This document shows, in pieces, positions 1-6,312 of a DNA stretch of 6,813 nt. Under the pieces are notes generated by a model that was not told the origin of the DNA, made no database searches, and was given only the letters and a program-made list of their open reading frames with translations. Every line of letters begins with the position of its first letter. Positions within the stretch are counted from its first letter, which is position 1. The translations under genes and the position numbers were made by a program. Source of the stretch: Opitutia bacterium (GTDB lineage: Bacteria; Verrucomicrobiota; Verrucomicrobiia; Opitutales; Opitutaceae); assembly GCA_003157575.1 (NCBI GenBank), contig PMKA01000009.1, positions 1 through 6,813 of the forward strand. Direction: 5' to 3'.

Positions 1-28
1 TTACAAAATTGGGACAAGCTCTAGCTAG
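1..28. other. Possible insertion junction at the protease 3' end
   Basis: The protease frame stops (TAG on the minus strand) inside the palindrome CTAGCTAG at 21-28. The twenty bases beyond it do not continue the propeller domain that the protein has just begun: read through the stop in the same frame they give only S-L-S-Q-F-C. A CTAG-type site next to a sequence that does not extend the protein is what the edge of an insertion element would look like, since some families duplicate a short CTAG-like target. Only 20 bases of the supposed element are visible, no second end or transposase can be seen, and a simple nonsense or frameshift mutation would explain the stop equally well. Confidence 0.22.
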
Positions 29-3000
29 TACCTCCAGGGGTTTGGCCAGCCGCGCTGTAGACATGCTGCCATATCTGTGCGCCGGTCGAAGCACTGAGCG
101 CCGTCAAGTCCGCAGGGCCAAGATAGGTGTCCGGCGTGATATACGCGACTCCCTTGGCTACGGCCACTTGATTGAGGGCCACCGAGGCGCTGGGGAACGT
201 GGCCGACCAGGCGAGGCTGTAGGTTCCGCCGAGCAGGGATCCTCGATAGACTCCGGTGTGCGCCTGGCCATTCCCGAAGGTGGACCAATTGTCCGTCGTT
301 TTGTTGTCTGTCACCGTGACCAGCTGAGTCGCGGCGGTCTGGCCTGAAGCACTGGCGGTAACAATCGTGGTTTGTGGGCCGTAAACGTTGAGATTGTCGA
401 TGATCGTGTAGGCAACGGCGGCGCTGGTCTGCCCCGCGGGAATGACGACGCTCGCGGGCACCGTCAAAGCCCCGGTATTCGACGATATGAGTTGGACGGT
501 AAGGTCGTTGGCTAAGACGGCGCTGATGGTGGCAGTGCCTTGTCCGTCGGGATCGCTTGCATTGACCGTGCCCGGCAGATTGAGCCACAGGGTCTGACTC
601 GCCACCACCGAAATGGTGAAGTTTTGACTGGCGCTGCCAGCCACGTTGTTCGCGGCAACCGTGCCGGTGAAGGTTCCCAATTGGGTCGCAGTCCCTGAGA
701 GTGTCCCCGCGGGCGAAAGGGTTAGTCCGGGCGGCAGGCTTCCCGACGTGACTGTGAATGTCGGCGCCGGGTAACCGCTGACCTTGTAGGTAAAGCTAAA
801 CAGGGTGTTAATTGCGATTGGCACCGAAAGCGGGGCGTTGGTGATCGTTGGAGCCTGCTGGACTGCGATAGAAAAGGTCTGTGTGGCATCAGGGCTGACT
901 CCGTTGCTGGCAGTAACCGTTCCGGTGTACAAGCCGGACGCCGTCGGCGTGCCTGAGATGACTCCTTCGTGAGAAAGCGTAAGTCCGGCCGGCAGGCTGC
1001 CGGAGGTCACCGCGAAGGTTGGCAAAGGATAACCGGAACCGGTGTAGGTAAAGTTGTAGGAAGCGCCGAGAGCAACCGTTGCAGGGGGAGGCCCGTTGGT
1101 AATGGAAGGCGCCAATGCCTGCTGAACGGTGATCGAGAAACTCTGCGTGGCATCCGGGTAGATGCCGTTGGTTGCGCTGACCGTGCCCGAGTAGACTCCG
1201 GCTTGAGTCGGCGTACCGGAGATAACGCCCACCGCGGATAGCGTGATGCCCGGAGGCAGGCTGCCCGAGATGACCGAGAAGGTTGCTGCCGGGTACCCAC
1301 TGCTCGTGTAGGCGAAACTGTACGGAAAACCGGTTGTGGCAATGGCTGGCGGCGGGCCATCGGTGATCACAGGAGCGGTCGGCTTGACCGTGCAAAGATA
1401 GGTAATCAGATTGCCCATCAATGGTGTGCCGAGACCGGTGCACAAATCGTAACCATAACCCGCCGAATAGGCTCCATTGGATCCGCTTGTGATATCGGTA
1501 AAGGCGGCTGTGCCGGCCGCCGCGTAGAGCTTTGGATTGAGAAAGCCCACGGGAGGCAGACTTGCATTGGCCCGGGATTGGTTGATCAGCGCGCAAAACC
1601 CGGCCCAGATTGGGCTCGAAAGGCTGGTGCCGGACCCACCCCACGCGGTTCCACCCTGGTAGACGAACGGGGCCATATCGGTGTCGGCGCTCCCGGTATA
1701 GGCCAAAGCCGATACGTCCGGCACGCACCGTTTGTTGCCGGCCGGCATTCCTGTCGCCACCTGCCATGATGGCCGGATAAACGACCCGCTGATTCCGCCT
1801 CCCGTCGCCCCGGTCGTGGACTGATAGGTCGTCAGAGACCATGCGACCTCCGGAGAAACAGATTGTCCGGAAAGTGACTCCGGAAAGACGAGCGTGGTGC
1901 CGCCAACAGCCGTCATGCTCGGATCCGACGCGGGATATGAGACGGAAAGTGCCGCGCTGGAATCGTATCCCCCGCTATTTGGATCCGGATTGGATCCGCC
2001 GTCGCCACTCGAGGCGAAACAGGTCACTCCTTGTGCGACCAACAGAACCAAAGAACTGTCTCCCCCCTCATCGTCAGATTCCATCCCGCCGTAGCTCTCC
2101 GTGACCTGATGCAGAGAGGGATAGGACGGCAGATCGTTGAGAATTTGGGTATAAACCGCCGCCTCGCTGTTGGAGCTCATTGGATAAGGCACGGCGTAAA
2201 TCCGAACATTGGCCGAGGGTGCCAGACCGCTGGTCCACTCGACATCCATGGACACTTCCGATTGGCTGGTCGTGTCCGTGCCCGGCCCGCCCTGGACGTT
2301 TGTCACGCTGATGTTGGCCAGAGACCCAGGAATCCCGCATTCCGACCAGAAGGTGCTCAGATCTGAGCTATTTGGAATGGAGTCGCCAACCACAGCAATG
2401 GTCTGGCCGGCTCCAGTCAGATTTGACGGGGCCTGGTAGGCCGCCGCTACGGCGGCAGGCGTGATTGCATAATAATGAGTTGGTTCAAGTTGGCCCGAGC
2501 GCGGATGACGGATCAGGTGCGGCTGGAGACCCCGGATGCCGGCGACAAGCCCCGCGATCTCGTCCGGCAACGAAGGCGCCGTGACTGCCGAGGTGAATTC
2601 GCCGTCGGACGTGGCGACCCGCGCCAGCGTCAGGCCAAGGGCCGTCGCAACTCGCGCATTCGAACCGCGGGCAAAGATCGCATGTCGGGAACTGGCATCC
2701 AGCGTTATTTCGAATCCCTGCGCGACCAGCCATGCCCGGACTCTGGCGTAGTCAGCGGCTGTGGGAAGGTAGTTCTCAAGCGCAGCCCGCGAGAGAATTT
2801 CCCCGCGATTGATGCGTGCATCCAGTTCCTCACGATTCCTGAGTTTAAGAGTAAGATCAAAGTCGATCGGCGCCGCCAGTTCTTCCGGGGTCAAAGCCAT
2901 GCGCGTGATTCGGCCGTACGTCCTCTCACTGCTGGCCCCTTGGGCAACCGTCGCCCTGGCAACCGGAATAATGCTCTTGGGAAATGTCGCCGCCCACGTC

Positions 3001-3056
3001 AGTGGATCAGCCAATATCAAGGCAGCGAGAACAAGGGCGGTTCGGTTGGTGCGCAT
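21..3056 (-). CDS. Secreted sedolisin-family (S53) peptidase with Ig-like, Calx-beta-like and truncated propeller tail
   Basis: This is a pro-kumamolisin-like serine-carboxyl endopeptidase of 1011 residues, predicted to be exported and autoprocessed. Residues 1-23 form a signal peptide (basic start, hydrophobic core ALVLAALILA, likely cleavage near T-W-A-A). Residues about 45-181 are the activation prodomain. Residues about 190-556 are the catalytic domain: Glu267 and Asp271 in E-V-S-M-D, the oxyanion Asp352 in S-S-G-D-G, and Ser478 in S-G-T-S-L-S-S-P match the sedolisin catalytic set. Asp521 and the G-Y-G-Y-D-L-C-T-G-L-G segment match the calcium site. Three putative-Ig repeats follow (561-646, 650-734, 735-818), then a Calx-beta-like domain (about 822-918), then the start of a PQQ-like beta-propeller (922-1011) ending abruptly after one blade. 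The frame extends upstream to a TTG at 3098, but the ATG at 3056 gives a normal signal peptide. No clear ribosome binding site precedes either start. The peptidase call is secure; the substrate is unknown and the native C-terminus is doubtful. Confidence 0.93.
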   Translation of the reverse strand: MRTNRTALVLAALILADPLTWAATFPKSIIPVARATVAQGASSERTYGRITRMALTPEELAAPIDFDLTLKLRNREELDARINRGEILSRAALENYLPTAADYARVRAWLVAQGFEITLDASSRHAIFARGSNARVATALGLTLARVATSDGEFTSAVTAPSLPDEIAGLVAGIRGLQPHLIRHPRSGQLEPTHYYAITPAAVAAAYQAPSNLTGAGQTIAVVGDSIPNSSDLSTFWSECGIPGSLANISVTNVQGGPGTDTTSQSEVSMDVEWTSGLAPSANVRIYAVPYPMSSNSEAAVYTQILNDLPSYPSLHQVTESYGGMESDDEGGDSSLVLLVAQGVTCFASSGDGGSNPDPNSGGYDSSAALSVSYPASDPSMTAVGGTTLVFPESLSGQSVSPEVAWSLTTYQSTTGATGGGISGSFIRPSWQVATGMPAGNKRCVPDVSALAYTGSADTDMAPFVYQGGTAWGGSGTSLSSPIWAGFCALINQSRANASLPPVGFLNPKLYAAAGTAAFTDITSGSNGAYSAGYGYDLCTGLGTPLMGNLITYLCTVKPTAPVITDGPPPAIATTGFPYSFAYTSSGYPAATFSVISGSLPPGITLSAVGVISGTPTQAGVYSGTVSATNGIYPDATQSFSITVQQALAPSITNGPPPATVALGASYNFTYTGSGYPLPTFAVTSGSLPAGLTLSHEGVISGTPTASGLYTGTVTASNGVSPDATQTFSIAVQQAPTITNAPLSVPIAINTLFSFTYKVSGYPAPTFTVTSGSLPPGLTLSPAGTLSGTATQLGTFTGTVAANNVAGSASQNFTISVVASQTLWLNLPGTVNASDPDGQGTATISAVLANDLTVQLISSNTGALTVPASVVIPAGQTSAAVAYTIIDNLNVYGPQTTIVTASASGQTAATQLVTVTDNKTTDNWSTFGNGQAHTGVYRGSLLGGTYSLAWSATFPSASVALNQVAVAKGVAYITPDTYLGPADLTALSASTGAQIWQHVYSAAGQTPGGTS
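603..1376 (-). repeat. Three tandem putative-Ig (He_PIG-like) domain repeats within the peptidase
   Basis: Three consecutive units of about 84-86 codons share the pattern I-T-(N/D)-x-P at the start, a central (S)-G-Y-P-x-(A/P)-T-F, then S-G-S-L-P-(P/A)-G-(I/L)-T-L-S, then S-G-T-(P/A)-T, and a closing (S/N)-F-(S/T)-I-(T/S/A)-V. Units 1 (1119-1376) and 2 (855-1109) are closest and share the linker V-Q-Q and the phrase P-D-A-T-Q; unit 3 (603-854) is more diverged and lacks the P-D-A-T-Q segment. Such domains in secreted bacterial proteins usually act as spacers or carbohydrate/surface-binding modules. Here they separate the catalytic domain from the C-terminal Calx-beta-like and propeller parts. 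Confidence 0.85.
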
Positions 3057-3145
3057 AGGGGTATTGATGGCCCGACGCCGCACACGGGTATCAATCAAAT
3101 TCCGTTGCGTTTACGGGATGCTAGCTCGGGCCGTCGCAACGAGCG

Positions 3146-3173
3146 ACTATTTTCAATAATCGCAATCGGTCAA
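3146..3173 (-). promoter_or_regulatory. Candidate sigma70-type promoter for the S53 peptidase
   Basis: On the minus strand a TTGACC hexamer (3168-3173, 5 of 6 to the -35 consensus) is followed after 16 bases by AATAGT (3146-3151, 4 of 6 to the -10 consensus). It lies about 90 bases upstream of the ATG at 3056, in the right orientation. The match is modest and could be chance. It would give the protease its own transcript, which fits the long gap to the upstream kinase. It also overlaps the end of the doubtful 92-codon frame at 3153-3431. Confidence 0.3.
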
Positions 3174-3431
3174 CAGTCGACCGCAAGACGACGCATTGAG
3201 AAGACGGGCTTGGATTGGATAGAAATTCGACTTTAGCGACAGATTCCCCGGATCGCCAACATGAAGAGGGGTCTTTATGTTGCCTCCGGGCGCGACGCGC
3301 GTCACGTCCGAAGGCAACCGGGCAGCGGAGATCTTGTCGCCGGCAGACAATTCGATCGACGGTCCGATGCTCACGCCGTTCTGGCAGCCGTTCGAGCTAA
3401 ACCTGTGAGTGGCTCCGGTTGGGCGATCCAT
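3153..3431 (-). CDS. Doubtful 92-residue hypothetical protein
   Basis: An ATG-started frame lies between the hybrid kinase and the peptidase. Its middle part (about residues 12-55) favours G or C at third codon positions like the neighbouring genes, and reads as ordinary soluble protein (for example G-P-S-I-E-L-S-A-G-D-K-I). The rest is less gene-like. The start lies three bases beyond one arm of the inverted repeat at 3434-3447, with only a weak AGAG upstream. It has no signal peptide, membrane segment or recognised domain, and its end overlaps the candidate peptidase promoter. It could be a small real gene, the remnant of a decayed one, or chance. I do not recognise the product. Confidence 0.22.
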   Translation of the reverse strand: MDRPTGATHRFSSNGCQNGVSIGPSIELSAGDKISAARLPSDVTRVAPGGNIKTPLHVGDPGNLSLKSNFYPIQARLLNASSCGRLLTDCDY

Positions 3432-3433
3432 CT

Positions 3434-3535
3434 CTGTTGCATTGTCACAACCGCGGGCTGCCTGGCTGCATCGCCATCAGGGCGTGTGTGCGTGCTCCTT
3501 TGACAAAAAAATTCCCAACATGACAATGGCAACAG
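3434..3535. repeat. Imperfect inverted repeat, 14/15-base arms, 73-base spacer
   Basis: The left arm CTGTTGCATTGTCA (3434-3447) is the reverse complement of the right arm TGACAATGGCAACAG (3521-3535) except for one extra base. Pairing does not continue outward or inward. On the minus strand the spacer carries a strong ribosome-binding-like AAAGGAG (3495-3501), then 17 bases, then ATG (3477) opening a ten-codon frame that stops at the edge of the left arm. The arrangement could be a stem around a leader, the two ends of a small non-autonomous element, or an operator pair. Confidence 0.5.
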
Positions 3536-3637
3536 CGAAACGCCGGGGTGTCGGGGCGCAGGCGATGAGACGGGTGCGCGGTCTGCCGGCTTCCTCGGGC
3601 CATCGTACGAGCGGACCAAAGCAGACGTTCCAAAATA

Positions 3638-5995
3638 TCAAGTTTCGGCTAACTCGTGCTGGACAACTTCCAGTATTTCGTCCGCGCTGCACGGCTTCGA
3701 CAGGGTGTTCATCACACCCAGCGCCACGAGTTCCTCACGCCGGTCCTGATCGTGCAAACCACTGACCGCAATGACACGCAGGCGTGGCTCGAGCGCGCGC
3801 AGCGTTCGGATCAATGCTGCCCCGTTCATCCCGGGCATCATGATATCGGTCAGCACGAGCCGTACGTTCCCACGATTGACCAGGAAATGGTCGATTGCCT
3901 CGCGGCCGTCGGCGGCGTCGAGCACGCGATAGTTGTTCTGCTCCAAGGCCAGTCGCAGGGCATGGCGGATCGCCGCCTCGTCGTCGACAATCAGAATCAG
4001 CTCCTGCCTGCCTCGGCGTGAAGGAGGAGCGGCAGGAGTTGCATTGTCAGTCGCACCCGCGATAGCCGGAAGGTACACCTTAAAAGCGGTGCCGTTGCCT
4101 GGTTCGCTGCAAACGGTGACAAAGCCGCCATGGCTCTTCACGATTCCCAACACCGTCGACAAGCCAAGGCCGGTGCCCTTGCCAATCTCTTTCGTTGTGA
4201 AGAACGGTTCGAAGATGCGGTCGATATCCGCGCGAGGGATGCCTTCGCCGGTGTCTGTCACCGTCAGTCGAACATAGGCTCCTGGAGTCGCGCTCGAAGG
4301 CAGGGCCGCGTCATTCTTGCCGATGACCAAATTTTCAGCAGCCAGGGTGATTTTGCCGCTGACGTGGATCGCATCGCGGGCGTTGACGCAGAGGTTCATC
4401 AGCACTTGGTGAATCTGTGTGGCATCCGCGTTGACGGGCCACAAATTCGCAGGCATTTTTTCCACGACTTCTATTTCACGGGGGAACGTTTCACGCATAA
4501 GCGCCGTCATTTCCTTGATCAGGTGACGCGTTTGCACCGGCCCCCGCTCGCCCCCGATGCCACGGCTGAAGGTCAGGAGCTGCTTGATGATGTTGGCCGC
4601 GCGCTGTGCTCCCTGTTCGATCATCGTCAGCAGTTCGCGGTCTTTGGGGTCCGATAATTTATCCTGGAGAAACGGCGCGAACAACAGCATCGGCGCAAGA
4701 ATGTTATTGAGATCGTGCGCGATGCCGCCCGAGAGCGTGCCGATGGCTTCAAGCCTTTGCGCCCTTAGGAATTTTTTCTCCAACAGTTTACTCTCCGTCA
4801 CGTCGGCGAGGAAGCTGAGCCTGGCGCGAGGAAGGCCCTTTGCGTCCCGAACCAGTGAGGTGCGACAACTCACGACGAGTTCGCGTCCATCGCGCGTTTT
4901 TGTTCGCAACTCGCCGTTCCAAAATCCGTCGCGTTCGACGGCGACCCGCACCATGGCAAATATGCCGGGATCGACGATGCCGAGCACTTTTTCGGGTGGG
5001 TGCCCCAACGCTTCGGCTGCGGTCCATCCGAAGGACTCCTCTGCTCCGCGGTTCCACAGTGAAACCTCGTTGGAGAGGTTCACGATCATGACACCTTCCT
5101 TCGAATTCGACAGAATTTCATTTTGCTCGCGCAGCTGGAGTTCCGTGGCCTTGCTTGCGGTGATGTTTTCGTGCTCCACGATCACGCGGATAAAGCCGCC
5201 GGAGGCGAACCGGGTCACTCGCCCCATGAACCACAGTCGCTCCGTGGACGAGTGACACGGATACTCGAGCGAATATTTTTGACGCTCTCCACTTATCACG
5301 GCGCGGATGCCGGCGGCAAAGGCGATCGACTCCTGGTCGGTGCCCGCATCGCATACCGCAAGATAATTGGCGCCCTCGGACACGTTTTGCTCCACCGCCT
5401 GGTTGGCTTTGGCAAAATTGCGCCAGGCCTGGTTCACCGTGAGAATCCTGCCGGTTTCGTCCAGTACGCAAAGGTGCGCGGGGAGCGCATCGATTGTCGC
5501 CTGGGCAAAGCGTTCCGACTCCCGCTGAACGGCTGCCGCGTGCTTGCGCTCCGTGATGTCGCGGATGTTGCACTGAATCACCTTCTGGTGGTTCACGAGA
5601 TAGACGTCGCCGACAAACTCCACATCGATCCGGTGCCCGTCTGCAGTTTCGAGCTGTTTGTCTTCGTAGCGGATGTACTCGTTCTGCTGCAATTCCGCGA
5701 AACTGGCCTGATTGGCGATGATATCGTTGAAAAACCCCAGGTCCCAAATCCGTTTCCCGCGGACTGCCTCGTATGAAAAACCCAATAATTTGATCAAGAA
5801 CGGATTTACATCAACCACCATCCCTGTCTCTGCATCGAGAATGAGAATCCCGTCCTTGGCCGACTCGAACAATCGACGATACCGGAGTTCCGATGCGCGA
5901 AGTGCTTCCTCCTCCCAGGTGCGCTCTCTGGTGTCCGTGGTCGATTTGGAGCCTGGAACACCGGCAGCGCAGGGTTCTTCTGGCACTGATTCCAT
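3638..5995 (-). CDS. Soluble PAS-rich hybrid sensor histidine kinase with C-terminal receiver
   Basis: This 785-residue hybrid kinase autophosphorylates on histidine and can pass phosphate to its own receiver. PAS1 spans about 34-150 (L-F-E-S-A-K-D-G-I-L-I-L, ending C-N-I-R-D-I-T-E-R-K), PAS2 about 158-283, and PAS3 about 288-403. The dimerisation box G-G-I-A-H-D-L-N-N carries the phospho-acceptor His427. The ATPase domain shows the N-box (N-L-C-V-N-A-R-D-A, Asn534/Asn538), G1 (D-T-G-E-G-I-P, 581-587), F-box (594-602) and G2 (G-K-G-T-G-L-G-L-S, 605-613). The receiver (about 665-783) has acidic pocket Asp671/Asp672, phospho-acceptor Asp717, Ser745 and Lys767. There are no membrane segments, so it should sense a cytoplasmic signal, which cannot be named. 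The frame extends to a TTG at 6106, but the added 37 residues are basic and low-complexity. The ATG at 5995, preceded by AGAGA, is preferred. All catalytic residues look intact. Confidence 0.93.
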   Translation of the reverse strand: MESVPEEPCAAGVPGSKSTTDTRERTWEEEALRASELRYRRLFESAKDGILILDAETGMVVDVNPFLIKLLGFSYEAVRGKRIWDLGFFNDIIANQASFAELQQNEYIRYEDKQLETADGHRIDVEFVGDVYLVNHQKVIQCNIRDITERKHAAAVQRESERFAQATIDALPAHLCVLDETGRILTVNQAWRNFAKANQAVEQNVSEGANYLAVCDAGTDQESIAFAAGIRAVISGERQKYSLEYPCHSSTERLWFMGRVTRFASGGFIRVIVEHENITASKATELQLREQNEILSNSKEGVMIVNLSNEVSLWNRGAEESFGWTAAEALGHPPEKVLGIVDPGIFAMVRVAVERDGFWNGELRTKTRDGRELVVSCRTSLVRDAKGLPRARLSFLADVTESKLLEKKFLRAQRLEAIGTLSGGIAHDLNNILAPMLLFAPFLQDKLSDPKDRELLTMIEQGAQRAANIIKQLLTFSRGIGGERGPVQTRHLIKEMTALMRETFPREIEVVEKMPANLWPVNADATQIHQVLMNLCVNARDAIHVSGKITLAAENLVIGKNDAALPSSATPGAYVRLTVTDTGEGIPRADIDRIFEPFFTTKEIGKGTGLGLSTVLGIVKSHGGFVTVCSEPGNGTAFKVYLPAIAGATDNATPAAPPSRRGRQELILIVDDEAAIRHALRLALEQNNYRVLDAADGREAIDHFLVNRGNVRLVLTDIMMPGMNGAALIRTLRALEPRLRVIAVSGLHDQDRREELVALGVMNTLSKPCSADEILEVVQHELAET

Positions 5996-6090
5996 TCTCT
6001 GGAGTGTTGTTCGGCGTTTTTGAAAAGAGGGCGCGGGATGCCGCGAGAGTAACCTGGGCGAATATGCCCGAGCCGAGCGGTGAAGGCGAT

Positions 6091-6104
6091 GGGGTGATAA
6101 CCCC
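6091..6104. repeat. Small hairpin GGGGT-GATA-ACCCC
   Basis: A perfect 5-base-pair stem (GGGGT with ACCCC) encloses a four-base loop, and sits about 95 bases upstream of the preferred kinase start. On the minus strand it is preceded by a G-rich stretch (GGGGGTTGGGG) too short to make a four-tract quadruplex. No T-run follows in the minus-strand direction, so it is not a classical terminator. It could be a leader structure or chance. Confidence 0.3.
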
Positions 6105-6160
6105 AACCCCCAAGACCTGGTTCCGTTTTGATCCCTCTGGGTGGTTTTCCGGAAGCCCGG

Positions 6161-6286
6161 TCAGCACGCCACAGCAGGTCGGCCCGATCCTGCGCGGAAT
6201 GCGCGCAACGAACGAATCGCATGCCCAAACGCAACTCCCGCCGCCATCAAACTCGTTGCAGCAGCCAGTCGGGCTTCGCCCTCCAT
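6161..6286 (-). CDS. Doubtful 41-residue small protein
   Basis: An ATG frame opens 27 bases after the stop of the upstream kinase. It begins M-E-G-E-A-R-L-A-A-A-T-S-L-M-A-A-G-V and gives a short alanine-rich, possibly helical peptide followed by an arginine-rich end and a terminal cysteine. There is no Shine-Dalgarno sequence, and the first codons overlap the hairpin at 6271-6281. No family is recognised. It could be a real small gene, a remnant, or chance in GC-rich sequence. Confidence 0.15.
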   Translation of the reverse strand: MEGEARLAAATSLMAAGVAFGHAIRSLRAFRAGSGRPAVAC

Positions 6287-6305
6287 GCCGCCAAACGAAC
6301 GGCGG
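6271..6305 (-). terminator. Tandem hairpins after the upstream kinase, possible terminator
   Basis: Seven bases past the stop codon of the partial kinase, the minus strand folds as CCGCC/GGCGG (6301-6305 with 6288-6292, eight-base loop). It then folds as GGGC-GAA-GCCC (6271-6281), a compact stem with a GAA loop that is unusually stable for its size. No T-tract follows, so this is not a textbook intrinsic terminator. It may instead stabilise the transcript end or slow polymerase. Confidence 0.35.
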
Positions 6306-6312
6306 GTGCGGA

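Larger units (their letters stand above)
3057..3637. other. Intergenic region between hybrid kinase and peptidase
   Basis: This is 581 bases without a confident gene. All the open frames in it are short, overlap one another and show no recognisable domain. It contains the candidate peptidase promoter, an imperfect inverted repeat at 3434-3535, the doubtful frame at 3153-3431, and a run of seven A residues on the plus strand near 3505-3511. No hairpin plus T-run terminator is evident directly after the kinase stop at 3638. One minus-strand frame passing through about 3500-3570 encodes a short hydrophobic stretch (F-A-V-A-I-V-M-L-G-I-F-L) but stops soon after, so the region may hold decayed coding sequence. 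Confidence 0.5.
5996..6312. other. Intergenic region between the two kinases
   Basis: This is 317 bases with no confident gene. Immediately after the upstream kinase stop are two small hairpins (6271-6305). A further GC stem lies at 6091-6104 within the leader of the hybrid kinase. I see no convincing -35/-10 pair upstream of the ATG at 5995, so the hybrid kinase could be read from its own unrecognised promoter or by read-through from the upstream kinase. A 41-codon minus-strand frame (6161-6286) is the only short frame with some gene-like look. Confidence 0.5.

Noticed and set aside
1919..1999. Repeated GGATCC motifs inside the peptidase gene
   Set aside because: They encode part of the S-N-P-D-P-N-S-G-G loop and nearby residues; the repetition follows from amino-acid content and shows no regular spacing.
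2475..3236. 253-codon plus-strand open frame opposite the start of the peptidase
   Set aside because: It is antisense to the clearly coding prodomain and signal peptide, its translation is arginine-rich with no domain, and long antisense frames are expected in GC-rich genes.
4557..5255. 232-codon plus-strand open frame opposite the PAS3 and histidine region
   Set aside because: It is serine- and arginine-rich, a typical shadow of a coding strand, and overlaps the essential histidine box of the kinase.
5123..5776. 217-codon plus-strand open frame opposite PAS1 and PAS2 of the hybrid kinase
   Set aside because: It runs antisense across intact PAS domains; its hydrophobic, valine-rich translation mirrors the complementary codons and matches no family I recognise.
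5996..6106. TTG-started N-terminal extension of the hybrid kinase (37 extra residues)
   Set aside because: The added residues are basic and low in complexity, begin within the hairpin region and lack a ribosome binding site; the ATG at 5995 gives a more natural N-terminus.
6091..6118. G-rich minus-strand stretch as a possible G-quadruplex
   Set aside because: Only two adjacent long G tracts plus the hairpin G-run are present; four suitably spaced tracts on one strand are not found.
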